From contig CAVTOX010000014.1 of assembly GCA_963736425.1 (NCBI GenBank), forward strand, positions 350,897 through 414,896: a DNA stretch of 64,000 nucleotides, given 5' to 3'. Both the position numbers and the translations under genes were made by a program. Numbering within the stretch: position 1 is the first letter of the stretch; the number at the start of each line of letters is the position of its first letter. This document shows positions 24,759 through 33,244 of the stretch, piece after piece. Source of the DNA: Prado023 sp963736425 (GTDB lineage: Bacteria > Actinomycetota > Actinomycetes > S36-B12 > CAIYMF01). Under the pieces are notes generated by a model, which saw only the letters and a program-made list of their open reading frames with translations, was not told the origin of the DNA and searched no databases.

Positions 24759-26243
24759 TCAGGGCAGCGTGCGCAGCGCCTTCTTCAGCCCCGTGCGCAC
24801 GTGGTCCAGCACCTCGAGGCGCGCCGTGAGCTTGTCGTTGGCCGGGATGATGTGCCACGGCGAGTCGCTCGACGAGGTGCGCACCACCATCTGGTCGACG
24901 GCCTGCACGTACTCGTCCCACCTCTCGCGGTTGCGGTAGTCCTCCTCGGTGATCTTGTGGGCCTTCTCCGGGGTGTTCTCCCGGGCCTGGAAGCGGGCCA
25001 GCTGCTCCTCGGCTGAGATGTGCAGCCAGAACTTGGCGACGTAGAAGCCGCGCTCGACGAGCTGGTCCTCGAAGTCGTTGATCTCGTCGTACGCGCGCTG
25101 CCATTCGGCCGGGGACGCGAAGCCCTCGATCCGCTCGACCAGCACCCGGCCGTACCAGGTGCGGTCGTAGATCACGAACTTCCCGGCCGGGGGCAGGTCG
25201 CGCCAGAAGCGCCACAGGTAGTGGTACTTGCGCTCCTCCTCGGTCGGTGCGGCCGTGGAGATCACGCGGTAGTCACCGGCCTCCAGTGCCTGGGTGATCC
25301 GGCGGATCGCCCCGCCCTTGCCCGCGGCGTCCCAGCCCTCGAAGGCCAGGACCGTCGACAGGCCGCGGTCCCTGGCCTGGCGGGCCAGGCCGTGCACCTC
25401 GCGCTGGAGCTTGTTGAGCTCACGATCGTAGGCAGCCTTGTCGGTGGTGCGGCTGAGGTCCACGGTGTCCAGCACGGTCGCCTGGCGCTCGGCGGGGGAG
25501 AACAGCTGGTCGCTGACCGACACCCCCGCGGGGGACTGCTCCGTCAGGCGCGCCGTGATGGCATTGACGATCGTGCGGGCCACGGCGACGTCGCGGTAGC
25601 GCGCGTCGGTCGCCTCGATGACCGACCACGGGGCACCGCTCACGGACGTGCGGCGCAGCAGCTTCTCCAGCTTGTTCCCGCTCTCCTCGAGGAGGTCCAA
25701 CATCGCCCAGTCGCGCTGGTCGATGCGCCAGCCCTCGTCGCGGTCGCCCTCGGCCTTCTTCATCCGCTTGCGCTGCTTCTTGGCCGGGGTGTGCAGGAAC
25801 ACCTTGATGATGAGTGTGCCGTCAGCGACCAGGGCCTCCTGCATCTGCTCGAGGTGGTCGATCGAGCGCTCGTAGTCCTCGTCGGACAGCTCGCCGGCGA
25901 GGTTCTCGTTGAGCAGTCGCATGATTCCGCCGGCCATCAGGGCGATGCGGCCCTTGGCCGGCATGTCGCGCCACACGCGCCAGTACCGGGGTCGCATCTT
26001 CTCCTCGGAGGTCAGCGGCCCCATCACGTGGGTCTGGATGAAACGGGCGTCCATCCACTCGTTGATCCGGTTCACGACCTCATTGCCCGCGATCCGGTCG
26101 TCGCCGGCCACGAAGATCAGGACGCCGAAGTCCGCGCTCTTGAGGTCGTACTGGGCATTGACCAGGTCGACCCGCAGCTGCGGCTCGACGGTCTTGAACT
26201 CCGCCTTGGACAACTTGTTGCCGACCTCAGACGCCTCGAGCAT
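24759..26243 (-). CDS. pap: Polyphosphate:AMP phosphotransferase (two-domain PPK2)
   Basis: 494 residues made of two PPK2 domains, the layout of class II enzymes that phosphorylate AMP to ADP with polyphosphate. The C-terminal domain (about 270-494) has the intact Walker A EGWDAAGKGGAIR at 302-314 and lid/Walker B DRTWYGRVLVERIEGF at 360-375. The N-terminal domain has the degenerate FVAGDDRIAGNEVVNRI where Walker A should be, so it is probably structural, as in Acinetobacter PAP. The ATG at 26243 has GGAGG upstream. It lies between convergent and co-directional single genes, with no operon partner. Confidence 0.93.
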   Translation of the reverse strand: MLEASEVGNKLSKAEFKTVEPQLRVDLVNAQYDLKSADFGVLIFVAGDDRIAGNEVVNRINEWMDARFIQTHVMGPLTSEEKMRPRYWRVWRDMPAKGRIALMAGGIMRLLNENLAGELSDEDYERSIDHLEQMQEALVADGTLIIKVFLHTPAKKQRKRMKKAEGDRDEGWRIDQRDWAMLDLLEESGNKLEKLLRRTSVSGAPWSVIEATDARYRDVAVARTIVNAITARLTEQSPAGVSVSDQLFSPAERQATVLDTVDLSRTTDKAAYDRELNKLQREVHGLARQARDRGLSTVLAFEGWDAAGKGGAIRRITQALEAGDYRVISTAAPTEEERKYHYLWRFWRDLPPAGKFVIYDRTWYGRVLVERIEGFASPAEWQRAYDEINDFEDQLVERGFYVAKFWLHISAEEQLARFQARENTPEKAHKITEEDYRNRERWDEYVQAVDQMVVRTSSSDSPWHIIPANDKLTARLEVLDHVRTGLKKALRTLP

Positions 26244-26347
26244 GTGCCGACCTCCCGGGTTGTTGATGCCTGCGCCGACCGTACCCCGCTGGCTGCAGGT
26301 GACGCGGGCTGACAGGCGCGACGGGCGGCCTTCGTCAGGTCCGTGGA

Positions 26348-28051
26348 TCAGGCGTGGTCGGGGTCATCGTGGTTGGCCTCGTGGCCGGCCACGGCGGTCG
26401 GCAGGGTCGGGTAGACGTTCCCCTCACCGATCAGCTCCAGGATCCCTGCTCGCCCGAGCAGCTCGGCCAGCTCCACGTGGACGCGAGCCAGGGCCACCGA
26501 GATGCCGGCGCGCTGCAGCTCGCGCACCAGTGCATCGAGTGCCTCCACCGCCGTCGAGTCCGCGTCGACGTTGGCCTCGCAGTTGAGCAGCACGGTGCGG
26601 ACCTCGAGACCGTCCTCCTGCTGCTCCCGTACGGCGTTGAGGACTCGGATGCGGAAGTCCTCGGCGTTGGCGAAGAAGAGGGGGGAGTCATACCGGAAGA
26701 CCAGCAGGCCCTCGATCTGGGTTGCGGCCGGGTACTCACCTATGTCGTGCATGCCGGCCAGGTCGGGGACTCGGCCCAGGACCGCCGCATGCGGCCGCGC
26801 GACCCGCGCCAGCATGACCACGGCGGACAGCGCGATCGCGAACCCGATGCCGGCAAGCAGGTTCAGGGTGAGCACGGCGATGGCCGTGGCGATGCCGAGC
26901 CAGAACTCGCTCCTGCGGAAGTTCCAGAGCCACCGGAACTCCGCGAGGTCCACGATCTTGAATGCGGCGAAGACCACGAGGCCTCCCAGGGCCGCCATCG
27001 GGAAGTTCGCCAGGATCGGCCCCGCGAAGAGCAGCACGACCACGACAGCCGCGGCGGTGACCCAGCCGTAGGCCGGCGTGCGCGCCCCAGACACCTTGGC
27101 CAGGGCCGTGCGGCTGCTGCTGCTGGAGACCGGGAACCCGGAGGTGAGGCTCGCCCCGATGTTGGACATCCCGAGGACCAGCAGCTCGGCGTCGGCATCG
27201 AGCTCCTCGCCGTCGTCGGCGAATGCCCGTCCATCGAGTGCGTTGTCGGCGAAGGCGACGACAGCGATGCCGACAGCGGGCCCGAGGATCTGGGGCAGCA
27301 GGGACAGGTCCGTGGGCAGCGAGAGGGGTCGGCAGGCCCTGTGGGATGGCCCCCACGACCTTGACCCCCTGGTCCTCCAGGCCGAGTGCCGTCGTGAGCG
27401 CCGTTGCGCCGAGGACCGCGAGCAACGGCCAGGGCAGTCGAGGGGCGAACCGGGTCCCGACGAACAACGTGACGATGACGGCGAGGCTGATGGCGACCGT
27501 CGCGCGCATTGGTGGCATCGACATGCTGCAGGGCGGAGACGATCTGCGCGATCGGCTCGGTCCCGTCGACCTGCACCCCGAGGAGCTTGCCGAGCTGGCC
27601 GGCCACCATGATCACGGCGACGCCAGCGAGGTAGCCGATGAGCACGGGGCGAGCTGAGGAGCTGCGCGACGAATCCCACGCGCAGCAGGCCTGCGGCCAG
27701 GGCCAGCACGCCCACGACCAGGGCGCACATCCCCGCCATGGCGGCGTAGGTGGAGGGATCGCCGATGGCCAGGGGCGCGAGGGCTGCCGCGGTGAGGATT
27801 GAGGTCGTTGACTCGGGGCCGACGCTGAGCAGCCGCGATGTGCCCGCGACCACGTAGATCGTGAGCGGCGCCAGGCACGCCCAGAGGCCCACGACGGGGT
27901 CCAGCCCGGCCAGGGTCGCATAGGCCATGACCTGGGGGATCAGGTACGCCGCAACGCCCAGGCCGGCGAAGGCATCAGGCCTGATGCAGGAGCGATCGAA
28001 CTGCTTCAGGCGCAGCAGGTTGTACTGCGTGGGACGTGCTGTCGGGGCCAC
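26348..28051 (-). CDS. SulP family anion (probable sulfate) permease with STAS domain, frameshifted
   Basis: A multi-pass transporter followed by a cytoplasmic STAS domain. Intact ends: PDAFAGLGVAAYLIPQVMAYATLAGLDPVVGLWA at the start in two overlapping motifs, and the STAS part (AATQIEGLLVFRYDSPLFFANA ... DSTAVEALDALVRELQ) at the end. The middle is carried in two other frames: LIGYLAGVAVIMVAGQLGKL (about 27650-27520) and AVIVTLFVGTRFAPRLPWPL (about 27515-27330). The outer frame happens to stay open throughout, so a direct translation of 567 residues is wrong for about residues 134-240. Three extra single bases explain this. The neighbouring sulfate-assimilation operon suggests sulfate as substrate. 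Confidence 0.82.
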   Translation of the reverse strand: MAPTARPTQYNLLRLKQFDRSCIRPDAFAGLGVAAYLIPQVMAYATLAGLDPVVGLWACLAPLTIYVVAGTSRLLSVGPESTTSILTAAALAPLAIGDPSTYAAMAGMCALVVGVLALAAGLLRVGFVAQLLSSPRAHRLPRWRRRDHGGRPARQAPRGAGRRDRADRADRLRPAACRCHQCARRSPSASPSSSRCSSGPGSPLDCPGRCSRSSAQRRSRRHSAWRTRGSRSWGPSHRACRPLSLPTDLSLLPQILGPAVGIAVVAFADNALDGRAFADDGEELDADAELLVLGMSNIGASLTSGFPVSSSSSRTALAKVSGARTPAYGWVTAAAVVVVLLFAGPILANFPMAALGGLVVFAAFKIVDLAEFRWLWNFRRSEFWLGIATAIAVLTLNLLAGIGFAIALSAVVMLARVARPHAAVLGRVPDLAGMHDIGEYPAATQIEGLLVFRYDSPLFFANAEDFRIRVLNAVREQQEDGLEVRTVLLNCEANVDADSTAVEALDALVRELQRAGISVALARVHVELAELLGRAGILELIGEGNVYPTLPTAVAGHEANHDDPDHA

Positions 28052-28091
28052 GCCCCACAGTGTGCTGCCCCGGACCGGTCGGATGCGGCTC

Positions 28092-28097
28092 TACGCT
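28092..28097 (+). promoter_or_regulatory. -10 element, probable leaderless promoter
   Basis: TACGCT 7 nt before an ATG at 28105, divergent from the SulP gene. Confidence 0.35.
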
Positions 28098-28104
28098 GGG
28101 CGAC

Positions 28105-29145
28105 ATGCGCGGATTCCGTGGTCGGGGTGAGGATGCGCAGGGGCCCGGATGAGCCCCGGTGGCCGACGCACGCCCACACCGAGGTGCTGGACGTCCAGGT
28201 CGCTGCGTCGCTGGTTGATCCGGGGGCCTCGACGCAGGTGCTGTCACGCGGTCCGGTGATCGGGCCAGCCGAGTCCGACGCCGTTGCAGACGCTGGCGCC
28301 GCGCAGTCGCCGGCGACCGCAGCCGCCGGCCCCGTTGGTGAGTCGGCGGGTGGCGGCCGAGATCGGGATGTACACCGGGGCCGCCCTCGTCCTCGTCTCG
28401 ATCGGTGGCGTGGTCGTGCGTGGTTGGACCGTCTGGGAGCCGGGTGTGCGCTGGACCTTCGCCGGCCTGACGACCGTGGCCCTCATCGCTGCGGGGCTGT
28501 TCGTGCGCCTTCCGTGGGGCCGGGCGCTCAGTGACGAGCGACGCCGTGCGGTGTCGGCGCTGCTGACCACGGGCATCGCGGTGGCAGCGACCGGGGTGGG
28601 CATCGCCCTCGGGTCCGCGCAGGGCGCCGTGTCGGCCGGACCCGGCAGTGCCGCGCGGGCACTGGGGGTCGTGCTCGCGATGCTCGTGGTCAACCTGATT
28701 GCCCGAAGCCCCGCTGTCCGAGTCCGGGCTGCTCGGAGCCATGGCATGGGCGGCCTGGGTGGTGGTCCCGCCGGGGCCGGGTACGTGGGCCTTCCTCGCG
28801 GGGCTCGGGGTCGTGTGGGCCGGTCTCGGCATGCGCTGGGCCCGTGGGCGCCGCACTGCCATGGGGCTGGGAGCAGCGCTGGCACTTGTCGCCTCCGTCG
28901 GGATGGCGGCCGGCCCCTGGGCGTGGCCGACCCGGGCCGCGCTTGCGGCGGCCGCGATCCTCGGGCTCGGGGCCTTCCTGCGTGGTCGGGCCAACTACTG
29001 GCTCGCCCTGGGCGCAGGGGCGGCGACTGCCCTGGCGGCGTCCGTGGCCGGCGACGTCGTCGGTCCGGCGCTCGCGCTGCTCCTCGGCGGACTGGCAACG
29101 ATGGTCGTCTCGTGGATCGCCCTGCGCAGCGCGCGCCGCGAGTAG
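28105..29145 (+). CDS. Multi-pass membrane protein of unknown function (frameshifted)
   Basis: A hydrophobic Ala/Gly/Val-rich protein in pieces. An N-terminal soluble part (EVLDVQVAASLVDPGAS) lies in one frame. VSRRVAAEIGMYTGAALVLV through LARALGVVLAML-like helices lies in a second frame to about 28715. LSESGLLGAMAWAAWVVV to the end (SWIALRSARRE) is in a third. Eight or more membrane helices are visible, and the overall look is that of DUF2157-like membrane proteins, but I would not name a family. The start is uncertain because the first 25 codons are also affected by a shift; ATG 28105 follows a TACGCT box. It ends seven bases before the converging reductase gene. Confidence 0.55.
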
Positions 29146-29151
29146 GCCCGG

Positions 29152-30828
29152 TCAGGTGGCCCGGGCCAGGCTGTAGGTCAGCCAGCCACCGTCGAGGTTC
29201 ACCACGTCGTAGCCGAGTTGCGTCAGCAGGCGCGCCGCGGTGTGCCCGCGCTGGCCGACCTGGCAGTAGACCGCGACCGGGACGGGTTGCCCCGAGGCGT
29301 CGCGGGGGATCTCGGTGTGGCGGGCACGCAGGTCATCGACGCTGATGTTGACCGCCCCGTCGATGTGGCCGCGGCGGAACTCGCCCGGCGTGCGGACGTC
29401 GAGCAGGACCCGGTCAGTGGCGTCGACCTCGTCCCACCCGATGATCCGGGTCGTACCCGCCATGATGTTCTCGGCGACGTACCCCAGCTGGTTGATCGGG
29501 TCCTTGGCCGAGCCGTACGGCGGCGCGTAGGCCAGCTCGAGGGCGGCCAGCTCGTCGGCGGTGATCCCGCCGGTGATGGCCGTCGCCAGCGACGTCGATG
29601 CGCTTGTCGGTGCCGGTGCCGCCGATGCCCTGTGCGCCCAGGATCTGCCCCGTCTGCGGGTCGAAGAGCAGCTTCAGGCTGATCCGCTCTGCTCCGGGGT
29701 AGTAGCCGGCGTGCGAGCCCGGGTGCGTGTGGATCGCCGCGTACGCCCGGCCCGAGGCCTTCAGGCGCTTCTCATTCGCGCCGGTCACGGCCACCGTCAG
29801 GTCGAACACCTTCACGATGGCTGTGCCGAGCACGCCGCCGAAGCGGATCTCCCGCCCGGAGATGGCGTCGGCCACGAGACGGCCCTGCCGGTTGGCCGAG
29901 TTGGCAAGCGGGACGAGCGTCGGCTCGCCGGTGGTGGCATCCGACTTGTCCACGGCATCGCCGACTGCGTAGATGTGCGGATCGGAGGTGTGCATCTGGT
30001 CGTCGACCTTGATCCCGCCCCGCGGGCCGAGCTCCAGCCCTGCGGCGACCGCCAGCTTCGTGTCCGGGCGCACGCCGATGCTCATGATGACCATGTCGGC
30101 GTCGATCTCGCGACCGTCGGAGAGCAGCACCGTGTCCGGGCGGACCTCGGTGCACCTGCACGCCGAGAGCCAAGGTGCACGCCGTGCCTGCGCAGCTCGG
30201 CGGCCACGATCGCGGCCATCTCCGGGTCCAGCGGGGCCATGACCTGCGTGCCGAGCTCGACGACCGTCACGTCCATGCCGCGCTCACGAAGGCTCTCGGC
30301 CATCTCGAGGCCGATGAACCCGCCGCCCACGATGACTGCCGCCAGCGCCGCGCCGCCGACCGCCTCCTCGCTGGAGTCCACGGACAGCAGCAGCGAGTCG
30401 ACACGCTCCTTGATCCGGTCGGTGTCCTCGATCGTGCGCAGGGTCAGGGCCCGCTCCACGCCCGGGATGGGCGGGACGATCGGGGACGCGCCGGGGGAGA
30501 GCACGAGGTGGTCGTAGCCCTCGGTGTAGGACTCGCCGGTGGTGAGGTCCTTGACCGTGACGGTGCGCCCGCCCGGGTCGATCGAGGTCACCTCGGACTT
30601 GACCCGGACGTCGAGGCCGAAGCGGGCGTTCAGGCTCTGCGGGGTCTGGAGCAGCAAGTTGCGGCGGTCGGCGATCGTGCCGCCGATGTAGTAGGGCAGG
30701 CCGCAGTTGGCGAACGACACGTAGCCGCTGCGCTCGAGCACGACGATCTCGTGGGACTCGTCGAGCCGGCGCAGGCGGGTCGCGGCGGAGGCTCCACCGG
30801 CGACGCCGCCGATGATGATGGTCTTCAT
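29152..30828 (-). CDS. CoA-disulfide reductase / rhodanese fusion (CDR-RHD, persulfide metabolism), frameshifted
   Basis: An FAD- and NAD(P)H-binding flavoprotein of the CoA-disulfide reductase group. GGVAGGASAATRLRR is the FAD site; the catalytic Cys42 is in SFANCGLPYYIG; AVIVGGGFIGLEMAESL is the NAD(P) site, followed by PHIYAVGDAV. The C-terminus is a rhodanese domain with the active loop YCQVGQRG. Such fusions reduce CoA-persulfides, polysulfides or disulfides. Three frames must be joined: shifts near 30140-30165 (two extra bases) and near 29590. The ATG at 30828 has GAGGAG upstream. A CsoR/CstR-like operator lies 34 bp before it, so expression probably responds to sulfane sulfur. Confidence 0.86.
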
Positions 30829-30861
30829 GATGCTCCTCGGGTCGGTTCCGTGATGCAACAG

Positions 30862-30879
30862 TATACCCCCAGGGGTATA
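30862..30879 (-). promoter_or_regulatory. CsoR/CstR-family operator
   Basis: TATACCCCCAGGGGTATA, a near-perfect palindrome of the ATACCCC-GGGGTAT type bound by persulfide-sensing CstR and related CsoR-family repressors. It lies 34 bp upstream of the CoA-disulfide reductase/rhodanese start and overlaps its likely promoter. No CsoR-family gene is in the window. Confidence 0.72.
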
Positions 30880-30944
30880 TCGTGACATCGAGTCGGGCCA
30901 CGTTCGGTGCCCCCGCAGGACTGATGTGGAGCCTATCGGCGCCC

Positions 30945-30950
30945 TAGGCT
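30945..30950 (+). promoter_or_regulatory. -10 element, probable leaderless promoter
   Basis: TAGGCT 7 nt before the GTG at 30958, with no Shine-Dalgarno sequence. Confidence 0.45.
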
Positions 30951-30957
30951 CGGGCAC

Positions 30958-32103
30958 GTGCTGATCAGACACCTGACCATCGGCGGGCTTCGCTCCTACG
31001 CGCCCACTCCACAGCGCATCGGCCTCGCGCCGCTGACGCTCGTGTTCGGCCCGAACTCGGCGGGCAAGTCCTCACTGCTGTCCGTGCTGCCCATGCTCGC
31101 CCAGACCGCCGCCCGGCCGGATGTGCTGTCGATGTCCGGCGACCTCGTCGAGGGTGGCTCGTTCCGGATGGCGGTGCACTGCCACGACGAGGAGGCGCCG
31201 ATGACCCTGGGCTTCGGGTGGACCTCGGGCGAGGGCATCGGCCGCGGACGCTGCCATCTCCTTCAAGTGGGACCCGTCCCGCCGGGCGGCGATCCGCTCG
31301 CACACGGAGTTGGCAGACGGCGACGAGCGGGCCTCGATCGACGGCCCCCGGCCGTGGGGGTCACAGCCCGGCGTTGCGCTGCACCATCGCGTCACCGAGG
31401 AGTTCTGGGGGACGCTCGAGCGGGTCCACTTCGTCGGGCCGATGCGCGCGCGGGCGGAGCGGACCACGCTCGTGGGCCAGGGGATCGAGGACTATGTCGG
31501 CCCGGCGGGCGAGGAGATGGCCGCGATCCTGCACGCGCGCCCGGACCTGGTGCGTCAGCCGTCAACGAGTGGTGCGACCGGCTCGGTCTGGGCTACCACG
31601 TGCGCATGCTCGACCCTGTCAGCCAGGACATCGTGATGACGGCCGGTGAGTTCGCCGTCCTCGCCCTGGAGGACGTGCGCCGCGATCCGCCGGTGCTGGT
31701 CTCCTCGCGGGGCGTGGGCTACGGGGTGGGGCAGCTGCTGCCGATCATCGTGCAGTCCCTGCTCACCCAGTCCGGGATGATCCTGATCGAGCAGCCCGAG
31801 GTGCACCTGCACCCGCGGCTGCAGTCCGCGGTGGGTGATCTGTTCGTCGACACGGTGGTCTCCGGGCGGGCGCAGCTGCTGGTCGAGACGCACTCCGAGC
31901 ACCTGGTGCTGCGGCTGCTGCGTCGGGTTCGCGAGGGCGTGCTGGCCCCGGACGACCTCGCGATCCTCTACGTCGACCTCGACGAGGACGGAGCGGCGTT
32001 CGTGCGGCGACTCGAGGTCGACGCCGAGGGCGACCTGGTCGACGGATGGCCCGGTGGGTTCTTCGACGAGCGGCTGGCCGAGGTCCTGGGCGGGCGCTCG
32101 TGA
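30958..32103 (+). CDS. SMC/OLD-like AAA ATPase (DUF3696 type), frameshifted
   Basis: An ABC/SMC-type ATPase. Walker A is FGPNSAGKSSLL at about residues 30-41. Walker B is MILIEQPEVHLHP followed by LQSAVGDLFVD, and the H-loop region is VETHSEHLVLRLLRRV. The coding of about residues 97-200 moves to the neighbouring frame (31250-31555: AAISFKWDPSRRAAIRSH ... VHFVGPMRARAERTTLVGQG) and returns, through two compensating slips. The outer frame stays open, so a naive 381-residue translation is wrong in the middle. The pattern VGPMRA...VGPAGEEMAAIL with a late EQPEVHLHP resembles DUF3696 ATPases. It overlaps the next gene (GTGA), implying a two-gene unit. Confidence 0.75.
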   Translation: MLIRHLTIGGLRSYAPTPQRIGLAPLTLVFGPNSAGKSSLLSVLPMLAQTAARPDVLSMSGDLVEGGSFRMAVHCHDEEAPMTLGFGWTSGEGIGRGRCHLLQVGPVPPGGDPLAHGVGRRRRAGLDRRPPAVGVTARRCAAPSRHRGVLGDARAGPLRRADARAGGADHARGPGDRGLCRPGGRGDGRDPARAPGPGASAVNEWCDRLGLGYHVRMLDPVSQDIVMTAGEFAVLALEDVRRDPPVLVSSRGVGYGVGQLLPIIVQSLLTQSGMILIEQPEVHLHPRLQSAVGDLFVDTVVSGRAQLLVETHSEHLVLRLLRRVREGVLAPDDLAILYVDLDEDGAAFVRRLEVDAEGDLVDGWPGGFFDERLAEVLGGRS

Positions 32104-33166
32104 CCGAGAAGGCGGCGCTGCCGCGCCGGACGGTGTTCGGGGTCGGGCATCTCCACGAGCGCCCTTGCTGACCGCTCCGAGGACCCCGCCCTGCGCCGGG
32201 CGATCCACGAGGAGCTCCTCGAGGACCTCGCGGTCCATGGCCGGCTCGTGTTCACCTCGCAGGCGCACCTCGACCGTGTTCGTCGAGGCGGTCGGGAAGC
32301 TGCCGACGTCGCTGGCCAAGGCGTGGGAGGTGGTGCTGTCCAGCCGCAAGGTGCAGGTCGGGATCGCCCGACCGCCGCTGGATGAGCTCCTCGGCGACAT
32401 CCTGGACCCCGGTTTGATCGACTCCGAGCTCTCCGACGATCTGGAGCTGGTCCTGGTGGAGACCGACCAGGCCGAGCTGCTCGGCGTGGCCGAGGACGAG
32501 TTCTCCGCCACCACCCCGTCGGGGCTGGTCGAGATCGGGCGGATCACCACTGCCGGGCGCACGTCGGTGCTGATGGCCGCGCGCCAGGTGCTCGACGCGC
32601 CGCTGCGCGAGGGCGTGAATCGCGAGGTGGAGTGGAAGGAGCGGTTCGGCCCGCTGTGCGCGGACAGCAAGCCGCTGGTCATCTACGACAAGTTCGTCGG
32701 GCAGCAGACGGTGCGCCGCTACCTCTACAACCAGGGGACCGGTGACGGCCTGACCTGGTTCCTCGCGCGCGTCGGGATGACCCCGGGCCGGCGCGTGAAG
32801 ATCATCACGGCGGTCACCGACTCGGTGGACCGCGGCCAGCGCTTCGACGAGGAGGCGATGGTCACCGGGTTCCTGCGGATGCTGGCCTCGATGGCTGACC
32901 GTGACCTGCGCATCGAGCTGGTGCTCGTGCCGGAGCGGACACGCGGCGAGAAGGGGCGGGGGGTCGAGCGGTTCGGCCACGATCGGCACCTTCGGTTCGG
33001 TGAGCGCGCCGCTCTCGCGCTGGGCGCGGGGATGCAGACCTTCGCCAACGCGACGTTCCGCGAGACGGTCACGGTCGCGCGGCTGCCGATCGCCGATGCC
33101 AAGGCGCGCGAGGAGCGTTCGATCAAGGCCGCACTCCGGCCACCCGAGGGCGGCTGGCTCGGCTGA
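32100..33166 (+). CDS. Partner protein of the SMC-like ATPase, unknown function (frameshifted)
   Basis: A soluble protein of about 355 residues beginning at a GTG that overlaps the ATPase stop. Two slips, near 32140 and 32270, break the first 60 codons; the rest (from FVEAVGKLPTSLAKAWEVV) is intact. I do not recognise the family. The C-terminal half has IYDKFVGQQTVRRYL, VKIITAVTD and FGHDRHLRFGERAALALGAG. The paired DK and HDR motifs, each near a strand and a Gly-rich turn, recall PLD-like folds such as the MIT_C domain, but this is by eye only. A GVGHLHERAL-type N-terminus precedes FTSQAHLDRF. Coupling to the ATPase suggests an effector or nuclease, as in two-gene defence systems; this is inference. 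Confidence 0.55.
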
Positions 33167-33231
33167 CGGGGCAACTGCTGACGCACCTCGGGGAGGCGGC
33201 TGGGTTGTCCCACGAGCGGCGGGGGGTCGCG

Positions 33232-33237
33232 TACGGT
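33232..33237 (+). promoter_or_regulatory. -10 element, probable leaderless promoter
   Basis: TACGGT 7 nt before the ATG at 33245. Confidence 0.4.
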
Positions 33238-33244
33238 GTCGGTC

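Noticed and set aside
26348..28051. Programmed frameshifting or translational recoding in the SulP permease and SMC-like ATPase genes
   Set aside because: No slippery heptamer or downstream structure is common to the sites, and slips of the same kind occur in essential genes, so sequence error is simpler.
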